A stretch of DNA of 64,000 nucleotides. Origin: Jaapia argillacea MUCL 33604 (Eukaryota; Basidiomycota; Agaricomycetes; Jaapiales; Jaapiaceae). The translations under genes were made by a program, and so were the position numbers. Positions 46,745 to 58,015 of this stretch are shown here, in pieces. The stretch lies in assembly GCA_000697665.1 (NCBI GenBank), contig KL197734.1, positions 225,661 to 289,660 of the forward strand, given 5' to 3'. The notes under the pieces were generated by a model. It did no database searches. It was not told the DNA's origin and saw nothing but the letters and a program-made list of their open reading frames with translations. The stretch's first letter is position 1. Every line of letters begins with the position of its first letter.

Positions 46745-48329
46745 CTTGAGCATTACGCTCATAAGGGGATTTCATTTACGGCAAGGTGCGGGCAGTTGGG
46801 CACTGAGATTGGGGAGATTGTGCTCGGAGAAGTTACCTCTCCACTGTCTCCTCAGGCACCCCAGCACAGCCGCAGTTTCAGGATGATCGATGAAGATCGA
46901 AGAGCCTTCACAGTTGCGGCAACAGCGATCATGGCGATGTGCAATGCGGGTGAAGAGAGTGAATTGGTTGGGTTGGAAGGGGACGTGACATGGTCACGTG
47001 TTTTGCCTAAGCAGCAATGGAGTCATCTTCTCAGATTCCACAACTCCCCACCGTGTGGAAACTGCAACGCCGAGCGCTCAGCGATGAGTTCTAACCCATT
47101 TTGATCTGAGCTAGTGAGTAGGCTTTGCAGCGGTCGGAACGTTCGAGCACCACGTTTTACGCCTCGAGGTCGATCATCGTTGGCCGACTAGCACTCAAAA
47201 ACCGCTGCAGATCACTATTCAAGAGTTTGGCTCGTTGACAGTTTCTTTCGGGGTGCTTTCGGATCGGACAGGAGGCCAGGCAGGTTTCAGACCCACTGGC
47301 ATTGCAGCCTCTAATTTACATTCAACTCGTACCGATATTACGATGCTTCTATCGGCGCCCTAGTAGTATAGCCAACTGCTAGCTTCAGCAATCAGCCCTG
47401 GACCGCCGACAATTTCGCAGTGCCCTCTTTTCGGATCCTTAGACCCTTGAACGTGCCACTTCACTGCGTTTCTTCTCATGTATGTGGCTATTCTTTTGTT
47501 TCCTGATGCTATAGGGCGTCAATCTGCCCAGCATTATTTCGGTCGCATCTTTCCTTGTTGAGAGACCAGTATATAAAGAACTGCATTGGGCTCCTGGTTG
47601 GTATCGTGGATCGACTTGCCTTTGCTTCGAGATGTTTATGAGGCTCCTCACCCCCGTTCTGCTCGCCCTTGGGCTCGTCAATCGTGCAGCTGGAACGGGA
47701 GTCGATTCGGGGTTCGTTACGGCTTCGCAAGGGGAGTTCTTCCTTGACACGAGGTGCGTATTCCATCGATTATACTGGCTCTCTGCGATGCTAACCCGCT
47801 CGACAGGACGTTCCGTCATTATGGTTTCTACCTTCATTATATTTGCAATTGGATGCGCTCTGACGTTGTGTTGAAATAGGAACAAACGCGTATTGGTTGA
47901 ACATGGTGACGGACGAGGACTTGGACTTCACGTTCTTGAACATTGCTGGGGCTGGCTACACAGTCGTTCGTACTTGGGCTTTCAACGACGTTTCTCAGAA
48001 ACCCGCGTCTGGGACTTTTTTCCAAGTACGAATGTTTCCCTCATTCTAACGACACTTCTAACGAAACGTCTTAGACCCTTCAAGGCGGAACCGCGATCAT
48101 CAACGATGGACCTGACGGGTTACAACGTCTTGACAAAGTCGTGGCCACTGCCAACAAGTATGGCCTCAAGCTCCTCCTAACCCTCACGAACAACTGGAAC
48201 CCTCAACACGCCCAGTCGAGTACTTCAATCGCTCGTATGCGTCGGAACAATAACGCCCTTCCACGAGGATTCCTTTCCAACGATTACGGTACGTATCAAC
48301 TCAGTCGTATTCTATTACTTTGTGTGTTC
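46745..48329. repeat. Direct duplication, mannanase block, copy 2
   Basis: Partner of 39,690-41,331, in the same orientation about 7 kb away. Upstream DNA is conserved along with the gene, apart from small indels such as a missing segment near 47,320. Confidence 0.85.
47570..47578 (+). promoter_or_regulatory. TATA box of the mannanase-like gene
   Basis: TATATAAAG, 62 bases before the start codon. The truncated copy has TATACAAAG at the same place. Confidence 0.6.
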
Positions 48330-49741
48330 AAATGGCATCATTTCTAGGTGGCATGGACCTCTACGTCAGCAGCTTCCACGCTGGTGGAACTCACGATCTC
48401 TTTTACACGGACTCTACTATCATCACTGCCTTTAAGAAGTACACTGCTACGATCGTCAACCGCTACCTCAATGATTCCACCATCCTTGGTTGGGAGCTCG
48501 CCAACGATCCCCGCTGCAGCTCGACTGTCCCCGCGTCTTCGAGTTGCAATACTTCCACAATCACGAAGTGGGTAGCAATGATGTGTAAGCATCGCATCCA
48601 CTCTGGAGGGACAATGCCTTATTGACGCTCTCCCGAACTCTATAGCCAGCTATATTAAGAGTTTGGATTCGTGCCACTTGGTCACGGCCGGGTATGTTGT
48701 TCATCTCACCTGAAATCAAGCCGACATTGATCAGTTTATTCCACTTCAGCGACAGCGGTTTCTACTGCCTTGGCTGCCCCAAGATCTACGCACCCTCTTC
48801 AGTCCTGCCACAAGCTTCCTCCAACCGCACCGGCTCTGCATTCGACGGGTCGTACGGCGTTGACACCCAAGACATCATCAGTGTTCCTACAATCGACTTC
48901 GGTTCATTGTACGCCTCTCTTTCACGTTTTCTCGCATGATTTAGATGGACTCATCTATATCCTTGGGGGCCAGCCAATTTTTCCCTGACCAGATGCAAAC
49001 CTACGCTTCGAAGACCCCCAATTTCGCGATTGATTCTCTCGGGCATGGTATCTCCTGGGTCTCTGACCATTCTGATACCGGTGGCTCGTGAGTCCCTATA
49101 CACTTCGCCTCTAGTCCACAAGTCGTTGACTATCTATGATTGCAGCGTCAACAAACCAGTGACCTTGACGGCTTACGGAATCGTCACGAAGCAAAGCTGG
49201 GACAACTTCGTTCCAGTCAACGGAACTGCACCAACCCCAGGCGGCCTTTCAACAGGAAGTACGTCGAATTTCTTCGTTCTGATTTATCGAAGCTCATTCT
49301 CATCGACACTTTCATGACAGGCGGAGGTGTCGAAGTCTTCCAACGCGACTTTGGTACAATCTCTTGGTCGTCCAGTACGTTTCTCGTCGACCTCACCTTG
49401 CCTTCTTGTCTTATCGTTGTGTACAGTCGGCTTGAATGGGCATATCTGGGGTATCCTCGAATACCAGGTACGTGCTTACTGCTATCCACATCCAAAACCG
49501 TTCCATACTCACTGTCTTCGCAGTGGGCCGGAAACGACTTGACTGGAACGAGCAGCAAAAGACAAACCGCCCACCCTCCTCCCAACGATGGTTATGCCAA
49601 GTACGTGCTTTCCGATTCCGCCTTCTCATGTCCTCCCTCTTGGATCCCAAAATTTATGACGCATTCTATCCTTATAGCTACGCTGGACCAAACTCCCAGA
49701 CTGTCGCCAACCTCATGGGAACGAGCAACTCTCCCTCTTAA
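47632..49741 (+). CDS. Secreted GH5 mannanase-like protein, catalytic Glu replaced
   Basis: Secreted protein of the GH5 endo-beta-1,4-mannanase type with about twelve short introns. Signal peptide [21 protein letters not shown]; then [137 protein letters not shown]. In active enzymes the acid/base lies in NEP and the nucleophile before Y/F-G; here these positions are NDP and TAYG, so both Glu are absent. Splice sites are intact and the frame is open to 49,741. I recall Agaricomycete relatives with ANDxRC, so the loss may define a subfamily. Probably a non-enzymatic or altered carbohydrate-binding protein. Confidence 0.78.
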
Positions 49742-50121
49742 ACAGTTTTCCGGAGGCTTTCATCCAAGATGTACACTTTTGTTTCGGACTCGGGACTTGT
49801 GTGCTAGGACTCGTACTTGGACTTGCGACTCGAATTCTGACTCGGACTCGGACTCGGATGATGACTGTGACGGTTCGAACCCCAGGCTGTTCTCGAGTTG
49901 CAGTTCGTTACGATTTGTCATGGTTCCGGACGATTTGTTGGCTGGACGATTTCTTTTTCTCATTATATCCCACTTCTAATAAGCCAGACATCGAATTACT
50001 ATTGATACACGATAAGAACGGGCCAAGGAAAGGGAAACGAATGCGAGCTAAATGCTACAATTAACCACCAATCGTCCAACGACTACAACGAACGTCGAAA
50101 AGCAACCCCTCCCCAACTTAA
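49742..50121. other. Convergent spacer with GACTCG simple repeat
   Basis: 3' UTRs of two convergent genes. At 49,789-49,856 there is an impure hexanucleotide run of GGACTC/GACTCG units. Nothing else was seen. Confidence 0.5.
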
Positions 50122-51219
50122 TCAAGCTTCCGTCCACACAAAAGCAAAACGGCCGCAACCACACAAGGCTCCAACAATCCCAAGCCAATAGCTACCTGGC
50201 TCATCTCTAGGTTGATACATGTTGGGGTTTTTGTTATTCGCGTTATAACGAACGAGGTTGAATCTGCTGCTGAACACAACTGGATATCGTGAATAAATGA
50301 ATAAGGGAGGGTTAATTGAGATGATATGAAGACGAAGAGAAAAGGGGTACGCACACAGATATAATCCCCTTTTTTTGTCCAAACGTATGAGACGGCATTA
50401 ACCTTCATCGTTCTTGATCTATAAAAAGATGACTGTTAGGTTCCTCCAAACGATCTCAAAGAGAAGGGAGGGAAACCCTACCTAGCATCATCCGACAAAG
50501 GCAACCACTTCCCTACTCTCTGTTGCTTAACAACCCCCCTAATCTCAACAGCAGGTCCTCCATCCATTCTCCACTCAACCATCGCCATACTCCTCCTATC
50601 ATTATCCTTCAGGAGTGTAAAAACGCGTAAAGAGTCGGTGTATACAGAACCTACGGGTTCTTGACGGGAGTTGACGAATGTGGAATTGAGGATGGTGGGT
50701 TCGAGATGGGTAAAGGCGAAGTTGACGGTGTCGGGGAGCGGTGGAGAGATGGGAGTTGGGTATGGGAGGGCGCCGTAGATTGAGGGTGGGGAAGGATGGG
50801 ATTGGGGAGATGAGCGGGAGCTGGAGGTGGGTGATGATCCCCAGGCGGCGAACGGGTTGACGTTGGTTGATACACTGTACGAATTGGTATGGTTCCCAGA
50901 AGTTGTATTCTTTGCAGGTGGAATATATTTCTGGGGCAAAAAACCTGAGGTTAACAACCAATTCGCGTACAAAAAGCGTGGTGAAGGCACGTACCTGGTC
51001 CTGATTGAAAAAACTATCTAAATAATTTTGAATGGGGTTGGCGTCCTCAAATATTTCGGGTGGATTGAAGGTTGGGCTCGGGGATGGTACGGGTACATAT
51101 TTCCCGGTGATCTCGTCTACGTCTAGCTCGGGAAATGTAGGCAGAAGCGAAAGCGTATCAAACCAAAAATTGGAAGAGGATACGGGTAGGGGTATAGCGG
51201 AGTAGGATTCAATTTCCAT
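50122..51219 (-). CDS. Hypothetical protein with Pro/Ser-rich centre
   Basis: Four exons. MEIESYSAIPLPVSSSNFWF, ending exon 1 at FFNQDQ; intron to the distal AG so that exon 2 reads KYIPPAKNTTSGNHTNSYSV; a Pro/Ser-rich segment; then TVNFAFTHLEPTILNSTFVN, SLRVFTLLKDNDRRSMAMVE, a beta-rich section resembling a small folded domain; exon 3 TMKVNAVSYVWTKKGDYI; exon 4 FVFSSRFNLVRYNANNKNPN and a C-terminus SYWLGIVGALCGCGRFAF that may be membrane-associated. About 280 residues. I do not recognise the family. Confidence 0.6.
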
Positions 51220-52654
51220 GTGGTGACTCGGCAGAGACTTGTTTGACAGGCAGACGATTAGCTCGGGCCCAAACTCAGGGGTGTGCTACTTAAGAGGTCT
51301 GCGGATGAGGCGCAAGCCCTGTCTCAAGTCGATAAAATCGGACAAGACCCCATCCTCGAGGGAGGATTTAAAGCAATGGGCAGTGCACCACGAAACACTC
51401 AGACCTCAGAATTCGGATTTTGTTGTTGAGAGTTGGCTCCGCTTACATCCTGAGGTTACCCAACTAATATTGCGGGTATTGTCGCCTAGGACTCGGGGGA
51501 GCAGAGCCGTCGGCGAAGCATGTATGTCTGCCGCGGACCTACAGGATGGCCTGTCGACGTGTCTTTTGAGGACGATTGATCATTGTCTCGATGGGTTGGG
51601 ATTTCCGAATTGATGTCGATCCATGGGACGAGGCGTGATTCCCGGAACGATTGAGGAAAGGATAGCGGTTGGAGGATTACTAAGGTGAGAGTGAGGTGAG
51701 AAATTTGGAGGAGGGTCAATGGAGGAGTTGTTGGTCGTGCTTCGCGGGGATGGGCAGTACACTACGCGGCGGCAGATCACCAACTGAGGTCGTGGAAAAT
51801 GCTGTGCTAACGCCCAAAGGAGTGAGGTGTCCCACGGTCCCTCTCCTAGACCTCCTCATCGTCCTGCTCCGCGTTACACGGTTGCCTTCACTCCACCATC
51901 TCCTAGCCTAGTCTCTTGCAACAATGTCCTTCACGTTTCATCGGTACGAGTCAAGCCAGTCCGTTCTCCCATTCATCGACTCAATGCGGCTAACCAGTCC
52001 ATTGAGTAGCGATTCAGGATTTCGGAATTGTTGGTCGGCGGAGATGGTAGGACCTCTCAGCCGGAGAAACCTCGATGGTTCTCTCGATTGATGCGCCTTT
52101 CGACAGTTTGTTATCGGAGTGGACACGTCTGCACCACGTCGCCTGAAACCAATCACCTCGGGGTGCGTCTGACAAACACTCCTTCCCTCGTCGTCGATCC
52201 TGATAATCTCTTCAACCTCCCCCTCGAAACCATCTCGGCTCGACGTCCACTCTTGATGATTGGTTTGATATAGATGAATCGCGTGCTTTCTCAGCCAAAA
52301 TTTCTCTGCTAGCTTCGCCATCCTTTAATCTATGAAGACAACACTTAGGGTTAAGTATCGCTTCTGGTGCAAGAATTGCCCTTCAAGCGAATCTGGCCAA
52401 ACGCTCTTTGGAGGTTTGCGATGGGAACGGATTTTGCCTGATGTCCGCTGGCAGGTCCCTGCCCACTCCCGATTGCCCCATCACCCTGTCCTCGACTACA
52501 GGAATATTTCCCCCCCCTTCGATGGAGTGGCGGATATCCGTACCACATCTCGCAGGTCTCCCTCCCTTTCCAGATCTCACATCCACCCCTCTCCTCCGCC
52601 TCCGCTGGGTCGCCTTGTCCTAAAGCTTCGAGTCAAGGTGCGATACCACCCTTT
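51220..52654. other. Intergenic up to the inner edge of arm B
   Basis: A minus-strand frame of 127 residues starting MAKLAEKFWLRKHAIHLYQT (51,938-52,321) is the longest with an ATG, but shows no motif. Other frames overlap it on the plus strand. No gene supported with confidence. Confidence 0.35.
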
Positions 52655-52898
52655 GAACCAACTGGAAAGCGTGGGCCCTTGTAGTGATCGACCTCTTCGA
52701 CAACGACCCTGCCTCTGCTTCGATTTTCAATTCAGGCCCTTCCCATGTGCCACCCGGATAGCCGTATCGATCATCCAGTTCCAGCCCGAGTAGACTGAAG
52801 TATAGGAGACGACAAGAGTGTCAACTAGTCTACAACGCAATGCACGTTCCAACCACCTGTATCTGTCCTCCTGATCTTCTTCCTCAACGATGACACCA

Positions 52899-53460
52899 TC
52901 ACCAGTTTATCGCGACATCTGCCCTAATTCTCAAATCTCCATCAAGGAGGTGATCTTCCTGTTGCCTCAACGCTCTCGTCTCCTCCGCCCTTGGATCAAC
53001 GTCAACTTCTACACCACCAGGCCTGATACTAAGAAACTCAGCAACAAGGCGATGTTCCAAGCTATAACACGAACTCGTCTTCAAAAACGAGCAAGGCACA
53101 TACAACTACGTGTCCAACTCCGACCGTCTTTGGGCCGTCGCGGCTCTATCAATCCGACCTCCAAATGGACTAGGCATATATGGCAAAATCCGTCGATGTG
53201 AGGGTTCACGACCGCTCTCCCGAGGAAGTGCAGATAGGAGCCTGATTTGGAACTGGTAAAAGTCGTTGTAAAGTCAGGAGGGTGAGCTGTTTGGCTGGAG
53301 GGAGTGCTGCGGAGCTCGAGGGATCGAAGATGGCATTTATGCGGAACTGATGCCCTTCGTTTTCATGGTGGAAGAATGGGACTTTGGCGGTGAGGAGAAT
53401 GCCTGGGGGTAAGGTGGGTGGGGCGGCGTGTCGTGGTCACTGGTCGTGTAGGCTGTGATG
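52899..53460 (-). pseudogene. Bem1-type PX domain relic, arm B
   Basis: Mirror of 35,240-35,831. Pieces: PGILLTAKVPFFHHENEGHQ, FRINAIFDPSS, PPAKQLTLL, FYQFQIRLLSALPRESG, RRSELDT followed by a stop, LEHRLVAEFLSIRPGGVEVD. More damaged than the arm A copy: the PX core is interrupted by a stop where arm A has Tyr in DTYLYG. SH3 and PB1 regions are absent. Confidence 0.6.
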
Positions 53461-54218
53461 AATAGGTGACGCGATGTTCGTCATTCCTGGTAATAGAAGT
53501 GAGGCGAATTAGGTAGGTTGGGATATCAAATATAGCACCAGAGAACGACCGGGAACTGCGATGTCCGAATAGACTCAATCGCTCGATAAAAGTGAGTACT
53601 TATGTGGTTGGATGAGGTCTAGCACTCGACAGTGCAGCAAGGGTATATGCGCCCTATGCAGTTGACCGGAGAGATAGAGTCATGTCATATCTATGGTGCA
53701 ATCTTGAAAAGCGCCATGTGCAGTTTTCAGAGGCAAGAGATGGCCACTGCTGTTGGAGAAGTTCCGGGATCCAACTTGGGGTCGGTCGTTAATAGTAAAG
53801 AAGATTGACTTGGACTTATTCGTATTATACGGACGGTTTTCAACTGAATGAAGATCTACAGCACTCAGGAGTTACGATTATAATCCAAGTAGGATCATAG
53901 AGCAGCCTGAGCTGAGCAACAGGTGAGCCGGAGTTGGAGGGATTAATTGGGGCGAGAGAACGCAGCCTCGGTAAATACCATTGGATCTCATCCTTCCCCT
54001 CTCAGGCTTCGGGTGAACCGTATTTATCAAACCGGTAAGGCAACGGCGGTGATTAGCTGTTCGAGTCCTTCGTCACGATATCCCTTGGCAATGAAGCTAC
54101 ATCCATCAATTCGGTTGTAATGGAATCAATTACATAAGTTATGCACAAGTCCTCTAAGATCTATTGTGTGAGGTCCATTTCTCTAGCACTCATCGATGAC
54201 AGCCACGAACCCCATCCC
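53461..54218. repeat. Downstream block of SSP copy E
   Basis: Non-coding DNA shared with 20,640-21,119 (same orientation) and 34,539-35,200 (inverted), including a stretch around TTTTCAACTGAATGAAGAT. No gene seen. Confidence 0.5.
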
Positions 54219-54774
54219 TCAGGCAATATTAACCGTAACATTCTTATATTCCAGAAACGGTTCCAACCCAGCCTATCCATCCAAACCCAATCAGTATCGC
54301 TCTCTCGTCAAAGGTTGAGTTAAATAAGACTTACACCGACCAACGCGAAATGCGTCACGCTCAACACCGCTTGGCCCGTGATGAAGAACGTCGGAACTTC
54401 AACAGTGAAGTTCTGATGAGGAGGCTTGTAGTCGACCGTCGTGCTGTATTGTGGGTTGTAGGGGCCCGCATACAGGACTGTCCCATGAGACTTCTCGGCA
54501 CCGACACAACCTCCCGAATTGCATGATTGCATGGCGATAATAACGGAGACTTCTTGTGAACTTGAGAGGAAGTTCTGATACGAGACAAATCGTGAGTATG
54601 CTTGTGAATCTTGAAGGGATGGGAATAGTTACTCACCGGTCTATCGATTTCAACGTTCAGGTAGCAACCCGCACATGTCGTGATGCCTGCAGCAGGGGCG
54701 CCGATGGTGACGGTCTGCGCCATGGCGGACAAGGCGACAGTAGCAGCGACAAACAGGGACTTGATGAACATCAT
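54219..54774 (-). CDS. Small secreted protein, VTIG family, copy E (arm B)
   Basis: Intact three-exon paralogue, mirror partner of copy C. Signal peptide MMFIKSLFVAATVALSAMAQ, mature start TVTIGAPAAGITTCAGCYLN, NFLSSSQEVSVIIAMQSCNS, YNPQYSTTVDYKPPHQNFTV, GQAVLSVTHFALVG, then AGLEPFLEYKNVTVNIA. It shares NFLSSSQ and ITTC with copy A although it lies in the mirror position of copy C, which suggests exchange between copies. Function unknown. Confidence 0.8.
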
Positions 54775-54867
54775 GTCGAATTTTTCGTTTGAGGGAAAGA
54801 GGTAAGTAGTTGCTAGAATGGATGGGTGGAGAGGAAGCCGATGAGAATTAAACCACTCCAGCTCGAT

Positions 54868-54878
54868 CTCTTTATACC
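54868..54878 (-). promoter_or_regulatory. TATA box of SSP copy E
   Basis: GGTATAAAGAG on the minus strand about 100 bases before the start codon, as in copies A to C. Confidence 0.7.
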
Positions 54879-55563
54879 GTCTCCTCCATTGCGCTCGCAC
54901 AAATCGGACAGGTTTCGAGATGCCTGCGCCGTTGATCAACAGCAACAACGTACCGCCGGTTTGATAGTGATCAGCTATGGAATGATCACCTCTATCTTCG
55001 TCTCTCAAAGAATGTAACAACGTTAGCATTGTCGACTCGGAACCGAGGCTGTCGTGATGGCAGGGGAAGCATAGCATGTTTCCCCCGGCACACAGCCTCA
55101 CCAACGACACTGCCCAAAAATCCCCTAGCCATCCGTACCACTCCCGTCTGTCGCTGGACATGCGCAGCCAGTATTCTGGGGCATCCAAAGAACCATCATG
55201 AAATCATAACTCGCCGTCGAAGGCAACGAAACATGCCCAACAAAAATGCGAGAAATTCAATATTTATGCACAGCCACCAAACGGAACCGGGATTGCAGTG
55301 CATCAAAGGACAAAAGATTGAACTGCCCGTGGATTCCTAGTCGACCATCGTTCCCAGTCTCGTTCATTTAACACTGGGGCCATGGTGGCGGTCGGGGATG
55401 AGCGAATTTGATCGTGAATACAACCACCCATCCGGAGGAACTGAGGAAGGCGCTAGTGAGATGTGCATCGGATCCTCATCCTAACGTCAAGTTAGTGGCA
55501 CATACCTTGAGGCTTCTCAGCGTATTGAGTCAAGTTGAGTAAGGCTGGAGGAAAAAACACGTA
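54879..55563. repeat. Upstream block of SSP copy E
   Basis: Mirror of 33,200-33,870. The block 55,180-55,490 is the fourth copy of the degenerate repeat upstream of each SSP gene. No gene supported. Confidence 0.5.
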
Positions 55564-56609
55564 ACGTACCTCACCCACAAGACGGTCACACCGGGAAGAT
55601 GGTCATTCAGCTTTTGCCACTCGAAGACCCAAAATCCCAGACCATAAATATTCATCTACAATGTACGACATGTTCTTGTGCAATCGACTAAGCGGCGTGG
55701 CCAACAGTGCTGCAGGGGTGCTGTAGCATGTCTTCAAAAACATCGATATGTTAGGAATTCTCGAATTTCAAATGCTCCTGATTGAATTGGCAACATCCCA
55801 AAGTCAACGTTGTAGAGAGTCAAGTGTGTATCGCTGCCCATCCTTATCTAAACCTCGTAGAGTAGTTGCATGGTACTCTGCACTGAGCCAATCTGATTTG
55901 AACAATGGGCAACGGGTCGCTGGGTTGATGTCGAATGACCGCATTCCGGGTAGGACAGCCACCGGTGGCTGAAAATGGACACAAAAATGTTTCGACAGTT
56001 GATTATTCTATCGCGCAGTGAGGTACGAGCGTAGCATATCAGCACGTCACACTTGTGACCACAGTCTCTCATCTCCTGCCACCACGACAAACGGCGCTCA
56101 TTGCGCCTTTCGTTTGCTAACTTTCTTGCTCGCTATTTTCTTTTCCCCACCCTCCACTCCCTTTTCTTCTTCCTCCTTCCATTCTGCACTATTTGCCCTG
56201 TCAATAGCTCCTGGTCATCTTCCTCCTATTGTAATCTTACTACATCTGTCAAGTTGTACCTACGAATGCGTGGAGTATCCCACCCACCCATCGCAGTGTA
56301 CTTCGGATATCTCTCATAGTCCAGGACCTGTGTGCGGGGCCGGAGAGCGCTCACGCGATTTCACCTGTATCGCTTGCTACGCTATGCTAGCTTCCTACAT
56401 TCCTTATTGATAAGTCCTTTCCATTACTCGTGCGACCAGTGCCAAGTCAAAGTGGTACAACCAGCGAGCAAGCGTAGACCTCACAATTTTGGGGCATGAC
56501 AGAGAAGATACCATATTGTCAGCATATGCACAGAATTCAGATAAACCTGCTGTCGTTGTTGAAATCAGGAATTAAAATCAAAACTTGACCGTCTTGTGGG
56601 TGAGGTACG
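55564..56609. mobile_element. 1.05-kb TIR element present only in arm B
   Basis: Bounded by 25-base terminal inverted repeats that match perfectly: 55,564-55,588 (ACGTACCTCACCC...) and the reverse complement of 56,585-56,609. Arm A has an empty site at about 33,213-33,230, where the flanks of the element (CACGTA on the left, AAGTGT-AGATAATCC on the right) are contiguous apart from point changes. The flanks are TA on the left and CA on the right, compatible with a TA target duplication that has since mutated, as in Tc1/mariner-like elements; this is weak. No transposase motif is seen, so it is non-autonomous. Confidence 0.75.
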
Positions 56610-56707
56610 TCAAGTGTTAGATAATCCCCTACAACATAAGTGGTAAAGGAGCTCAAGAAACGTTATAGAGAACAAGCCTCAAATATAACCTCACTCCCAA
56701 GCCAATC

Positions 56708-57710
56708 TCACGTACTCCTCCTTCTCCCTCCTTCCCTTCCTTGCGAATCTTCACTACTCGACTCTCCCTCCTCGTCAGAATCCGGTGGTCCCTCTTCATG
56801 TTCGTCTTCTTCTATGAAGCCAGGACATTGCGATTGGTGGTTTGGTTTGGCTACTAGCAAGTCATCTCCGTATTCCGTGTTGCTAGCTGTAAAGTGAAGG
56901 ATTGTCAGTTCGGTCGGGAACGGGGGGAGGGGTAAAGGCGGAACCGAGATAAAGGTGTAGAAGCCACAACCAGAGGAGTCAAGTAATCAAGATAAGGGTC
57001 AAAAGAGCACTGAGGATTTGGGAACGAAACTCGGAGTACAGAGGTAAAGAATAATAGGAGGACAAGAGAGTGACGAACCTCCCCTTGTCTCCTCCAACTC
57101 TCCTCCAGTTCTTCCATTACGCAGGCTTGGGTAGAAGCGATGGAGGCGGAAGAAGTAGTGGTTTGGTATGTTGTTGGGATGTCTCTGAGTTGGGGGTTGT
57201 AAGACGTTAGCATCGAATGAGGAGAACGGAGAAGTTCGAAAGGTAGATTAAGTCGGGAGCGCAAAGTCAATCTCGAAATCTGAGCTGGCGTATAAAATCG
57301 CATTGGTATACCCGCGATTCGAACGTATATACCCCCAATCCAAACGCAAATCGAGCGCATATAGCCCACATCAAACGCATATAACCTCCTCAATCCATCA
57401 TTACACTGCCTCCGCGAAGGCGTCCCGACACACCAAGTCTTCCTTGCTCCTCACAAAACCACAAAAAGCATATACTCACTTGTTAAGTTCCCAAAACCCA
57501 CCACCCCATCCGAACCCTCCGAGGACTCTCACTACGACGCGGCATCAAGAGAGGCAACACGGACGTTGGTCGTCGTCGTCTACATTTGATTGTCCATGTG
57601 AGTCTTGCTGAGTCTTGTGCGAGTATCGCGATGGCTGCCGATACGAGTGACGGGATGACGTCGATGTCGATGACCGGCGAGCTGGAGTTCGAGTTGGAGT
57701 TCTGCACCAT
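56708..57710 (-). pseudogene. TSR3 relic, catalytic core deleted, arm B
   Basis: Mirror of the intact TSR3. It keeps the Ser/Arg-rich N-terminal region ([20 protein letters not shown]...[11 protein letters not shown]), then jumps to [16 protein letters not shown] and the C-terminal exons ([14 protein letters not shown]..., [11 protein letters not shown]). About 575 bases, equal to 31,677-32,251 of arm A, are missing, taking the SAM-binding and catalytic core from DFDHCD to FPEYAE. The N-terminal frame is also shifted. It cannot encode an enzyme. Confidence 0.88.
57298..57390 (-). repeat. Intron tandem repeat of the TSR3 relic
   Basis: Counterpart of 32,393-32,496: units around GCGCATATA / CGTATATACC with different number and spacing. 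Confidence 0.5.
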
Positions 57711-58015
57711 CGAGGAGGCGGAGTAAGTGGTCCAGTACTCCAGGGACTTGCGAGACCAATGCTCATGTGACTCCTAACCCTACCCATTACCCCTAACCAC
57801 ACCACGTCCCTGGGTGCCTCAATTTCACATAAGTAGTTGCTTTCGAGATATTTCAGCACTAGTGTCATCCGTTGGTACCCAAGCACCGCCGCAAAGCCAA
57901 ACCGTACATGCACAAATAATCCTAGAAGAGCACGTCTAACCAGCTCCTACGAACCAGTACCAATCCAAGAGTCATGACGAGCGGTTCCAAATCCAACCAT
58001 ACCAAATCGCGGCCA

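Noticed and set aside
49872-49900. GGTTCGAACCCC as a tRNA T-arm
   Set aside because: No acceptor, D or anticodon arm around it.
51938-52321. 127-codon minus-strand frame starting MAKLAEK
   Set aside because: No motif and overlapping frames of similar quality on the other strand; left as unassigned.
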